DNA of 64,000 bases from Sipunculus nudus (taxonomy: Eukaryota; Annelida; Sipuncula; Golfingiida; Sipunculidae): positions 46,190,019-46,254,018 of the forward strand of contig CM049306.1 of assembly GCA_026874595.1 (NCBI GenBank), in the 5' to 3' direction. Under the pieces are notes generated by a model that saw nothing but the letters and a program-made list of their open reading frames with translations, did not search any database and was not told the origin of the DNA. A program made the translations under genes and the position numbers. How positions within the stretch are numbered: position 1 is the stretch's first letter; every line of letters begins with the position of its first letter. Positions 1-11,088 of this stretch are shown here, in pieces.

Positions 1-239
1 TTGTACGCAAAACGTACAGCTGCTTTTGTGAAAAAGATAGGCCCAGAAAAATATATTCCTATAGTATTAAATTTTTGGTTTAAATACTGTAAATTGTCAT
101 GGAATAAGCAGGTCTGATGCAAAATTGACAACCCTCCCAGATAAAAAGAAAGCAGGTTGAAATATTTCGATGAAAGCATTTAGAAAAGAAACCACTTCAG
201 CCTTGGTTCGTTGCCTTATCTTTCAGCAAATTATGCAAA
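1..239. other. Unassigned AT-rich sequence
   Basis: No gene or repeat is recognised. It may be the left continuation of the duplicated segment that follows. Confidence 0.5.
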
Positions 240-1695
240 ATGTAATATACAGATTTTGCTGAAATTTTGTAGAGGGGTAGAGTAAAACTGCACCCGTAAT
301 CCATAACATTTTTGGAGGTAATCGGAATCACCATAATATATTATTTTCTTAAGTGCCATAATCACAGTTCCACAAAGGAATAATTATAAGGGGCTCTTCC
401 TTTGTCCCGCCCATTCGTATGCAGTTGTTCTGCCCCTCGCCTGGTGAACCAATGTTTCTGAACCATGACAATGTTTTACATGTAACGTGCACGTATGAAC
501 CAACGACTGATTAGTAGAATCTTGCGGGGGTTTTAAAGTGCCCAAGAGACTGAGGACCCTTAGAAGTGTGTGCAACCCCCCCCCCAGCCTCTTTTTGAAA
601 AAAAAACCTTTTTTTCAAATCGGCCGAGGTATTAAAACTTAGCTCTTTGTGTCCACTCACCGGAAAAGTGCTCCCTATTAAAAGATTCATGTGGACATGT
701 GTTCCGCGCTTGAATTAAAATCTTAACTTCCTTTTGACAGAGTAAAACTCCTTAAAAGGCGATATAATGGAAATAGGGTTCAGAGGGGATTACAGGTCGC
801 CTCCTGAAAAAGCGTGACAGGCGAAAAATGTTTTGCTGATTATTTGTAGAGGGTTAGGGTAAAGACATATAAATTGTCCATTTCATTTTGGAGGTAATAA
901 GAATCACCATAATATATATTTTCTTATAAACCATTATGACAAAGGATCATTCCTTTGTCCCCGTGTCGAAGCTACCCATTCGTATTCATTTGTTCTGCCA
1001 CTCGCAAGGTGAACTAAAGCATGACAGTGTTCACAAGTGAAACGCATACATGTGAACACATGACTGATATTAAAGGAAAGTCTGATGGAGGTCTGTACCT
1101 CTGACTACAGATTCTAGTTTGTGATCAATTTACAGATGTACTGGTGATATTTTTTTCATGTTTCACTGTCCCTACAGACAACGGATTAAAAAAAATATAT
1201 ATGTGACCACCCCCCCCCCCCCAGACCCCTGCCCCACCAAACCCGAATGTGTGTGGGGCTTCTTCTTTTTTTTTTTTAAAAAAAAAAAACTTCATATAAC
1301 ACATGACTCTGCCGAACTTTTGAAACCATGGTTATCATGGAAAGATATTTTTGAATGTATAAAAATCAACATACCTGTAACCCATAAAAAAATTGTCAAA
1401 CGGTGGTAACATCACTGGACACAGTGCCCAGTGTTGACCAAACTGAAAAGCCCTCGCATTGAAAGCGGAGCCATGTGGTCTTTGGATTAAAAACCTTTAC
1501 TTCCTTTTGAGGGCGAAATTCCTTTAGAGGCGTTACAATGGATATGAGGGATCAATGGGGATTATAGTGGACCCGGGTGACGGCGTATTGCACGGAATGC
1601 CTTTTGAGCAGGACATGCACTCTGGCCACGGTCTTTACAGGCCAGTGAAAATCCCCGAGGCGCCTCCTAAAATAGCGTCACAGGAGTGGAGGACC
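240..1695 (+). repeat. Diverged tandem duplication of a segment of about 0.6-0.8 kb
   Basis: Two copies follow each other, roughly 240-820 and 825-1690. Blocks in the same order occur in both: TTGGAGGTAAT-GAATCACCATAATATA (near 312 and 888), CCCATTCGTAT (410 and 975), CATGAC-GTG-ACATGTGAA-like blocks, ACTTCCTTTTGA (726 and 1499), and the GGCG-ATAATGGA / TAGCGTCACAGG-type block (near 760-820 and 1530-1690). Spacing between matching blocks grows from about 570 to 770, so copy 2 has gained sequence, including a C13 run at 1210 and a T/A homopolymer block near 1270-1290. The family is not recognised and no protein is encoded. Confidence 0.75.
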
Positions 1696-4030
1696 TTGCA
1701 GCACAAAAGAAATAGGGGCACCTAATGGGGCAATATTAAAATTATTAATTATTCAGCTTAAAAGGGCATAATCCCGCAAAATAAAACATGCTTGTCCTAG
1801 AAGAGCTCACCACCGATACGTCTTCCGAATTTGGAGAGTCAAATCAGAATGGAAGCAGGTAAACCGTGGTCTAGAAAAAATCCAACTCCGTATTAATTAT
1901 ATAGATTCTTTACAAGAAAAGGCAAGTGAATAGCTGGCCTTATGAATCATTGTACGTTATTCATAATTAGCTGCTTAACATATTAACCTATACAGACATT
2001 TTGCAAAAACATTGGCGTGTCATAAAAAAAACTGGCTGAAGCCGCCAAAATCAACTTTCCACATCCTCAGCCTCTTTTTCAGTATATGAAATTATGGTTA
2101 TATTGTTATTGGTCGAAACTAAATTTTAACAGGTTAGGGATTGGGTTAGATTGAATATACCTTTGAAACTTAAATAAAAGAGCTTGTTAAGAAATAATTA
2201 TTAAAGTTGATTAAAGTATTACCTTAAATAAAGCCTTAGTTGAACTGGTCGTTTGCAGAATTTATTTTCAGATAATTATTTTATGATTGGCTTTAAATGT
2301 TTGTTCTGCAGGATATTATTTTCACACACTTTAAGAAAAGATAGTTCAAAGGCTACGGCCGGATTCTGCTTCAAATCTGTATCAGTTTAAGTATCGAATA
2401 GAAATGTGCGTCGGGGCAATTAGTTTCCATCATGCGCAGGATATTTTCTTCTCATTTTAAAAACCAATATAAGTTTGCACGTATGGGGACCCCTTGTCCT
2501 TTGTGGCCCCGGCCACCTGCCCAAAAGTCCGTTAGTTAATGTTAGGAAAACGTCTAATAGCACGTGGGTTTGTTATGTGCAGGTGAATTTCATCCAGAAC
2601 AGAGACTGGACCCTTATGTGATTGGCTGGTGCAAGTGTGACATCACAGGCAAAATTTAGAATTGACTTTAATCTAACAATACATGTTATTTTTACTCTTC
2701 TCTGAAAATATGGGACTGACAGTGTCAGTAATACTAAGCTTTTGATGAGATCTAGAATTTTTAGCCACAGGGGATGCCCAATATGTGACGTTACTGCCGA
2801 GTTAACATTGCTTATAGATATGCCGATAGCTTTTGAATAAATACCACAAAATCATGTTTTTCTTTTTTGTGGAAAAATATATAGAACATATTTTCCTCCA
2901 GGAATTTGGCTAATTTTATGTAAAATCTATATTAATATTTTTTTTCTTAGGCAATTACGTTATATGATAATATGAGATTTGGTAAACGTTTCCTTGACCT
3001 GAAGACTTCCCTGTGTGTGTTCGTATGTGTTTGTGTTTTGAGGTAATCTCCACTCATCAGGAATCCTACTTAAATTTGCAGATTAGGGCGCGGTCATACC
3101 AAAAACGTTCCTCCGGGTTCTACTTGGAAGCTACATATCTAAAGGCCAGTAGACTCTCCGCAGATATACATTCCAAATTTGCTGTTTCTTTCTGTTTTTC
3201 CGTGTCCTTGTCAAACAGCTCATGGGGGCTGCCGATTAGCGTAACACCATAACCCGGATGATGCATGTCGGATTTAAGGGTTCACCGCTTGTGTATAAAA
3301 ATGAGGCAATGCCTCCGGGGTAATAGTCAAAAAACAAACAAACTGTAGGAGGAGCTGATTATTTGATAGGTTAAATAAATACGTTTATAAAACTTGCTAG
3401 CTTTATATTGGGTGAATATGAATTCCGATTATCCCTCCAGGTTTAGCTATAAGTTATTTTTAAATTTGGTCTAACTTTCAGAGAAATCAAAGTGTCGATT
3501 ATCAGCGAGGGATATATTTATATATGGTTCTGTGCAACGCCATTGTATGCAGTCCTTAAAGAATATTTCCTTATTCATATCACAATTCAAGATATCTTTA
3601 TAAGAGCCTTCAAGGTCACGGATAAGTGGCCCGTCCTCTCCATGATGAAAATGGCCGACCTTTACTACGTCATAAAATATTCAACCACTTTTCAAGGTTA
3701 TCAGTCGGCGGAAGTGGTCGGCGTTGACGGCTTTGCGGCGCGTGTGGCCTCAGGAGTAATAACAGAAGAATTTTTTACACGAATTTATCTACTTCCGTCA
3801 ATACGAGAGCCCTGGATAAGCCAAAGAGTACTTACCCACGCGCTTCTCTGCAGACCAAACATTTATGACTTCATGTGAATAATTGATAGTTAATTGAAAC
3901 AGGAAGGATAATCTTTTCACGCTTTGTCCATTGGTTTTATTGCTTTTTATTCTAACATGGAAACAACATTGCCAGTGCATAGCTGATGTGTGTAATAAGC
4001 AGTTTCTTCCTGGACTTCTTGCCTGTTCGA
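1696..4030. other. No gene recognised
   Basis: The sequence is AT-rich and single-copy in appearance. A 128-codon plus-strand frame at 3492-3878 has no recognisable domain. The stretch 3600-3870 is richer in GC and CpG than its surroundings but has no supporting promoter or splice signals. Confidence 0.5.
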
Positions 4031-4034
4031 ACTT

Positions 4035-4099
4035 AGCCCGATTTAATCGGACTCAATATTATTAGGCCCTAATCATATCGAATCCGATTAAATCGGGCT
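4035..4099. repeat. Foldback repeat with perfect 17-bp arms
   Basis: AGCCCGATTTAATCGGA (4035-4051) is the exact reverse complement of 4083-4099, with a 31-nt AT-rich loop. The flanks continue to pair imperfectly (GTTCGAACTT against AGCTTGAAC), so the full hairpin is about 85-90 bp. It is probably a short foldback or MITE-type element. It encodes no protein. Confidence 0.75.
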
Positions 4100-4538
4100 A
4101 GCTTGAACCTAACTTGTACACATCAGAGGCGAACAGAGGACTTAAGATTAGTAGGGGGTTGGGCTGGGGGGTTCATATAGCGAGGCCAAGTAGTGATGGA
4201 ATGGGGTTGTGTGGTACGTTAAATATATTTGAACAAATATATTTAAATATTCCGGATTAATATAAAACGGCGCCAGACCTAAAATCCACTGATTGTTGGA
4301 GTTTAATCGTATATTAATGTTACATTTCACATATTTAGTTTGAGGTCGAAGGAAGGGGTACTTTCTAAATCCGCCCCAACATGCACGCGGTGGGCGATGA
4401 TTTGTAACCGTTCATGGGATACATACTGCCTATCTGAAACATAAATCCTGTTCAATCCAACGGAGCAAAACAAAAACGGTGCCAAAGATGATAATGTCAA
4501 TGAACCCATTGTATAGAAAAAAAATTTAAGTATCTTGA

Positions 4539-4815
4539 GGAGCGTGATGGCGTAATGGACAGGGCGCTGGACTTGGGACCGCATGGTTTTGGGTTCGCGT
4601 CCCGTTCTGACCGCCGTCTGCGCTAAGACTCCTGGGCAAAGGCTTTACCACAAGGGTGCGCTCTCTCAATTAACCCAGGAGTGCATGGGCACTGGTCATG
4701 GGAGGAAGGCAAATGAAGAACGAATAACCTTCTAGCGCCTGGTATGGCTGCTTTGGTTGTATGCTACCCAGGGAGCAGAGAAAAGCTACAAGAAGGAAAA
4801 AGGCCAGAAAAACCA
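4539..4815 (+). mobile_element. tRNA-derived SINE
   Basis: The 5' head is tRNA-like, with an A-box-like TGGCGTAATGG at 4548-4558 and a B-box-like GGTTCGCGTCC at 4592-4602, in the correct order and spacing for an internal RNA polymerase III promoter. The B box sits in a T-arm-like GGG...CCC hairpin. A body of about 200 bp follows. It includes CTCCTGGG / CCCAGGAG pairing (near 4629 and 4675) and a CCCAGGAGTGCATGGGCACTGG-like stretch, of a kind I remember from invertebrate SINE bodies. The tail is A/G-rich (4775-4815). The right end is uncertain. It is not a functional tRNA gene, because the acceptor stem does not close after the T arm. Confidence 0.7.
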
Positions 4816-6616
4816 GGAAGGCAAAGTGTAAAGTCGGATGAGACTGAAATCGTCGGTTATATCAGACTATAAACCCCCACCTTTTAAGTAATGGTTTCAT
4901 TTTATATTACGATCTTTTCCTCTTCGTTTTGTATTCTCAGATATAAATCTCCCTGTCCCTCTGAATAAATATAATAAGACAGGCAGTTGATTTGTTGTCC
5001 GCCCTGTGTACAAATTGGGGCGACGTGTTCCCGCTGTCGCCCACCTTTCGACGCCAATGCTTGCGCCAGACGCTGGTTTTATTTCATGGTCTCCACGCAC
5101 GCCATGCAGTTTAACACATATTCCAGTGTATTGTGGTGACGAAATGGGCTCCTCTAACGATTACATCTTCGTTATTATTCATGCTGGTATTGGTTTCTGC
5201 CTTCTGAGTCAAGGATTATAAATTCCTTTGGACATCAACTTTACAACATTATGAAAAATGGTCCTTTTAGCACGTGTCATTTTAGACATATCAAATGTAC
5301 GCTAAAAGACATGACACTTGGAACCTTTATGGATATTCCAGTACCAGGTAAAACAAATGTATCTCTCACAGCTTAGAATAGTTAACAGATAATTCGGATA
5401 TTTATAAAATAACTATCCGCTGGTCACACTACATTGGTTTAATAACTCCTACCACTTAAACACTGCTTTCAGGTCAAATCAAGAAGGTTCCGCCAACGAG
5501 AGCGGAGTATTGAGGGTTCAGACCCTCAAAACCTGCTGTACAGAGGACATCCACACGAACTGAATATATTAATCAATCCACTTTTTATTTCGCCTCTAGT
5601 GTCATATTACGCTTTCTTCAAAACATTTATGTATGAAATTTACTTCTTTTGTCAAAGGTTTTCTCAGCTAACACCTGTAGAGTGAGCGAACATGAAAATA
5701 TTGACTTAATATGGCGACCGACCTTTTTTTCGTGTATCCTCGTGTCATGTCAAAACCCGCTTGCTATTTGATCGTCAGCGGTATTTGAACGTTGTAATGG
5801 AAGCCAGAGATCAGCTATAAAAACATCAAAACAAATATAGGGGCAATTCACACAAATCTAAAAATAATCATTTGGGGTTGACTCTATGAACAATAACTTG
5901 ACTTTAACATTTAACTGTTTGTTTTCATGAAAATGTTGGATAAATGACCGTTACATGTTGTCCTTTATTGTACAGGTGGCATATGCAACAAAACCTATAT
6001 GGTACTATAGAAATGTGAAAAATGTTCCTTTTAGCAATTTTAAATGATTAATGAAACACCATAAAATGGATATTCTATCGAGACTTGGGGTTGGCTGAAT
6101 TCCATTTCCTGTAGTAAATTATGTAATTTTTTAAAATTTTGCTAGCAACAGCAGCAGCACTTATCCTACACGGCTTTGCTGGTGTACCCATAAGTATGAC
6201 TGGAACAATTTATGTCGGGTTCACATTGTCGTAACAGCATGTGTGAGTCCTTTGCGCCAGTGTGGGCTGGAAGCACTAAGATCGTCTTACCTTAAAATCC
6301 CAACCCCAGCATACGCCTCCGTGTAACCTCCAAGAACTGCTAATCTACTAATTGATCTCTTGGCTCCCTTGTGAAGACACTTTACATGCACTGATCTAGA
6401 TTAAGTATCAAATTCTTATAAAGCCTGGTTATATAGCTGTTTTAAATATAGAACGATCTTTACTGTTTTATTATATTGGTGACCAAGTTATCTTTTAGTT
6501 CTCTATTTGATGGTGAATTGATACTAGGGACTGTCTCCATGTTTTTCTATGATTGAATAATGGACTTTTTAACAGCGAGTAATAACTTTCACAGCAGAAA
6601 TATGGCAAAATAATCC

Positions 6617-6622
<6 letters not shown>
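4816..6622. other. No gene recognised
   Basis: AT-rich sequence with a short palindrome around TTGAGGGT-TCAG-ACCCTCAA near 5511-5530. No open frame shows family resemblance. Confidence 0.5.

Positions 6623-6656
<34 letters not shown>
6623..6656. repeat. (AT)n microsatellite
   Basis: An uninterrupted AT dinucleotide run of about 17 units. It is followed at 6671-6702 by a short CpG-rich repeat of the motif TTCGCGAATCA. Confidence 0.95.
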
Positions 6657-6659
<3 letters not shown>

Positions 6660-7890
6660 ATATTTGCATCAATCGCGAATCGTTCGCGAATCATTCGCGT
6701 GACCGTGAAAGCCCTGCTTGTGGCAACGTACCGACACTTCATTGCCGGACATCATCCAGGCGTGACCACAGAATAGTTGTTGATATCCCCCCCCCCCCCG
6801 CCGGACTTTAAGACAATTTAAGATGCACGTTGATGTTTTAAAATGCCCACAATCAGGGTATTAATCAGGGTTATCTAGACAAATTTGAATGCCGGCTTAA
6901 TTAAGTGGCCACTTTTATTTAGCTCTTAGAAATACTCAATTATGCATTTTATAATTTTTAGTAACGGTTTTTTAACAGTGGAAAACAGCCAAGAGTATTA
7001 TAGTACAGGTTTTTAAGAAATATTAATGTTTATTTTTTACCATGAATTGTATAAACCATCATTCAAAAACTGTGATAATTTTCCGTGGATTTTCCGGCTC
7101 TTTGCGGATTTTCTGACTTTTAGACAGACCCGTTAAACTGGAACTTCCTGGATATGCATTGTGACCTTAACTCTGCAATTAGCCAATCACAGAGGGGATT
7201 CTGAGGGTATTCCCCATTTCATCACGCATAAAATACGACAGTGTCAGGTATTTACACTAGGTACACCCACTCCGTTTCGGAATATGTTTGTCATGGTCAC
7301 GAGTAGCCCTAGCACCCGTCCTCTCTTACTACGCTACGCTGTGCGAGAGCCCTAGAAGATGATTTGAGGAAACTGGAGACATTCAACATGACAACTAAAT
7401 TCTTATATTTCGTCTGAAAATGTCGTACTCGTTCAGAAATAAAGATATTCTTATCAAATACGCATATAACATTCCACTTAGACAGTGTTTGTCCACTTTA
7501 AATGTTGATTAGAAGAATATGTATTATCCTAATAAACGGTGATACACGGGGAACGATGTCTGCTCTGGAATTTCCCTCCAGCCATGGCTGGCCGGCAGCC
7601 GCCTGTGTAACCAGTGGTAACGGGCCTTGTTGGCTCAGCGAGCAAAGGTCACGCAGTTCATTGTTTCAGATTCTGAGACAGTTTTAAGCGCAAGGATTGC
7701 AAAGTTTTAAAAGTGAGTCTTGTTTACATACTTAAACATAATATTTAGCTGAATTTCGTGGTCATTCGAATAAAGTACTATATCTCCCTTAGATTACTTA
7801 AAGTTTCCTTGTCATAAACGCACTATTTGATTTTACACGATTTTTTTCCGACAAGGGTTTGAAGTTCTCCAGTTTACTCTGAAGCTTTTT

Positions 7891-7926
7891 ATGCGGCGGT
7901 ATCCAGAGTCCTGGATACCGCCGCAT
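7891..7926. repeat. Perfect 16-bp hairpin with a 4-nt loop
   Basis: ATGCGGCGGTATCCAG (7891-7906) is followed by AGTC and then by its exact reverse complement (7911-7926). The arms are GC-rich inside AT-rich DNA. There is no T-run after it, and no gene to terminate, so a role as a bacterial-type terminator is excluded. It may be a mobile-element relic. Confidence 0.85.
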
Positions 7927-8374
7927 TTAATGCAGTTAGGTCACGAGCTGACATTCCCTACACAAATTATATCCGTACAACGGCGTAGACGATTGAACCA
8001 GCGATTTATCTGCAGGCACTGGTGCAAAATGAGAACGGAATGGCCGAAAACAAGTCATTTTTGCACATTATACCAGCAAAAGGTCAAATATGGCTTTATT
8101 AAATATCATAAAACAAACTACTTGAGTGTGTAATTCGAAACTCCCTTGAATCCTCCATCACTGTACACGTGAACGGAGGACCCATGGTGGTTAGCACCAT
8201 AATTAAAAAATAATACGCTAGACATGTCTGATATTCTAGGTAATTACATAATACAGCGTTTTATGAAAATGTTATTTAGCCATCAAAATTTCATTTACCA
8301 TTTTATCTTTCCATTGCAGTAAATTACCCAGTTTAAACGGTTCAGCATTTCTGGGTTTTTTTTTATCTCAATAT

Positions 8375-8399
8375 GCGCGACCCTGGTTGGGGGTCGCGC
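8375..8399. repeat. 9-bp GC-rich hairpin
   Basis: GCGCGACCC (8375-8383) pairs with GGGTCGCGC (8391-8399) over a 7-nt loop. Its function is unknown. Confidence 0.6.
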
Positions 8400-10237
8400 T
8401 GCGGATGATTTCCCTTATGTAGCGTTCATGGCTGAGTCGGGGCCCGTCTCAGTCATAGTACAGGACAAAGAATGTGTAAGCTTTATCCCTGCGTTATTCT
8501 ATGTGTAATGAGTCTTACTAATGACTATTTTTTTAATAATTACTTTGGCTCCCGATTGATTCATTTTTGTAACATACTTATGAGGTACAAATTTAATGCA
8601 GTTTTGGGGAAGTAAATAACCAAAGTCTCTTTCTTGGTAGCTGTTTTTGACGATCGTTAAGATCTTTTGGATCAGTCGGGGGTAGCAAATGTTAGCTTTG
8701 TACCGGCCGACAGAAGCCCGTCACGGGTACCCCCGACAGGCGCCCACCGGCGTGGCGATAATCCTGGTCACAATGTTTCTTTCTTATGTTTGTATGTCGA
8801 ATTATAATATATAGTTCATAAGGTTGTTTTTATTCTGATTCCCTGGACAATGTTTATCTACAGCAGTGGTCCAAACTAAACATAAATGACCCATGGGTGA
8901 TGATGCTCAGTTCATTACCACAAAGTATGACTCCGTAACTGTCACCTATATAGTTTGTAAATAAATTTGATAAATAACAATTGTGTCAACAAAATTTTTG
9001 ATCATTACGCATATGAATATATCTGAATCTGAAGGTGTCTTCGATAAAATTTCCATAAAATCAATTCAAAGCTTTTTGAGTATAATTGTGGACGGACAAA
9101 CCTACGTACGGTGCGAAAACATTTTATGTAATGGCAGGTATAATTAACGAGAACATATCTTATTGTATATAATCCCATAAATCACTGAGTACTAAAAAAG
9201 GTACTCGGATGTTTCTTAGGACACAATGTTAATAATGTGCCTGCTCCCATCTTAAATACATTTTTTTTCTTTACAACTAAAACGAATAGCCTTGCATGAC
9301 ATTCGTTACAACTGGGTTCAGTTTTTGCAGCAATCATATCTAAAATGGTGGTTTGACAAATTACAAATTTTGTTCAGTAGAAGGTTCTTATGGTGACCTT
9401 CTTCGTGGAATACGTATATCAAACTCATTTTTATTTGTCTGCTGCAGCAGCGCAGACCTTGAAGTAGGGAAATCATGGTGTGGGCGATATAGAAAGTTAT
9501 TACCGTGATATATTTGTTAAGAAAGAGCTGGTACCACAGATATTACTTTTATCCTCAGAAAAACAAGTGGGAACCATCCCATCTGAAATGATACTGAAAA
9601 ACAGGCAGAGTGAAATTACTGACTTGGAAGGTCACGGTATTGCCCTGTGATTGTTTCCGTGGAAAGAACCTCTATTATTCAAAAGAGAGAACTCCGGTCT
9701 CACTCTGCAATGCCAGAGAAAAAAAATTATCAGTGTATGTTTTTGTGTTATTTTCGGGGTACGACGTAGTCTGGCGCTGAAGGCATAAGATTTCAGAGCT
9801 GTAAGCCCACGCATTAACCACGCAATAGTCATGGAGGCAACAGTGGTGACATTTTAACTGAGGCTCCGGGATCGAGTTGGACAATCGGTTGTGTGTAACT
9901 CCTGGGTAGTGTTTTTTTTTATTATTAAAAAAGTACAGTTAATATACTGAAGGTTTAATTATAATGGTTTTGACATGGTTACCTTCTTGCTGGTTAATTA
10001 GATACGGCCGACTGCTGGTGACGGGGCTATCCTTTAGAAACAGGTATAAATAACAGTATAGTTTTATGTGACCGATTCATACCCGATGCAGGTGGCACAC
10101 TTAATGAGGTCTAGTGCATGTGACGATTTACTTCTGTGGGACTCGAGACGAATTGCTGTAAGCAAGGCACCAAAACGGATCTTAAATTATATGAGGGTGT
10201 TAAGGCCACGATATGTGTTTTTTATGGATATGACTTT

Positions 10238-10284
<47 letters not shown>
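10238..10284. repeat. (AT)n microsatellite
   Basis: An AT run with one AA interruption near 10248. It accounts for a repetitive open frame of Tyr-Ile repeats here. Confidence 0.95.
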
Positions 10285-10286
<2 letters not shown>

Positions 10287-10549
10287 TTTCAATAGGAACA
10301 AAATTTGAAGAGCCCGGGACGCTCAGGCAAAAAGAGTCCCTTCGGAGATGATATATATGTCCAGGTTTGTAGGGTTATGTAAAATTGAATCTTTTTCGTA
10401 TTTTATATAATTATCATATCATATCTGACGGGTTCGGTTTAGGCACCCGGTAATGGTCATTGACAAGGTGCTAAAGCCAGAAATTCGAGCGTCCGTAAGT
10501 GATTTCGAGCGTCAGAGACGCTTACCCCCGCATTCCTGAAAGCCCTGCA

Positions 10550-10612
<63 letters not shown>
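10550..10612. repeat. (TA)n microsatellite
   Basis: A TA run interrupted twice by TTTA. It is followed at about 10619-10690 by a relic of the GGTCGTAATTTTGAGG repeat that also appears in the MITE at 45000-45104. Confidence 0.9.
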
Positions 10613-10870
10613 CACAATTGAACCCCACAATAACGATCACCTTTGGGACTGACCAAAGTGGTCGTAATTTTGAGGTGGTCGTATTTTTGAAATTCTTAGT
10701 TACATGAATCATATTTTCGGGACCAGGAAAGGTAGTCGTAATTTGGAATCTTTAAATAATTGTCAAAATATCGGGAGGTTCAGCGTTCTTGTATCGAGCT
10801 GGTCATTGGGGGTAACGACAATCACGTCAACGGAGAAAATACGGGCAATCCGCCTCCTCATAAAAAATCT

Positions 10871-10873
<3 letters not shown>

Positions 10874-10905
<32 letters not shown>

Positions 10906-11026
10906 GCGTCTCACTGTTATACTGTTATACGTCATACTATATATTACTCACTGTAATACTGTTATACGTCATACAATATATAACTCACTGTAAAATACAT
11001 CACTGTTGTATACATCACTGTTATGC

Positions 11027-11087
<61 letters not shown>
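10874..11087 (+). repeat. 37-bp tandem repeat between two (AT)n runs
   Basis: (TA)n at 10874-10902 is followed by a tandem repeat at 10911-11027. Its unit of 37 bp is TCACTGTTATACTGTTATAC then GTCATACTATATATTAC, and two clear units and a diverged third are present. Another (AT)n run of about 60 bp ends the block at 11087. CGCGTCTC occurs at both outer edges (near 10905 and 11087). A near-identical array is found at 14779-15124. It encodes no protein. Confidence 0.85.

Positions 11088-11088
<1 letters not shown>

Larger units (their letters stand above)
6703..10237. other. No gene recognised; two short perfect hairpins inside
   Basis: Mixed AT-rich sequence with no recognisable exon. It includes the perfect hairpins at 7891-7926 and 8375-8399 and a C-run near 6787. 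Confidence 0.5.

Noticed and set aside
3492-3878. 128-codon open frame in a locally GC-richer stretch
   Set aside because: No domain, no homolog recognised, no promoter or splice signals; length is compatible with chance in a 64-kb window.
4539-4615. Functional tRNA gene
   Set aside because: The A and B box-like motifs are present but the 3' half does not close an acceptor stem and the sequence runs into a SINE body.
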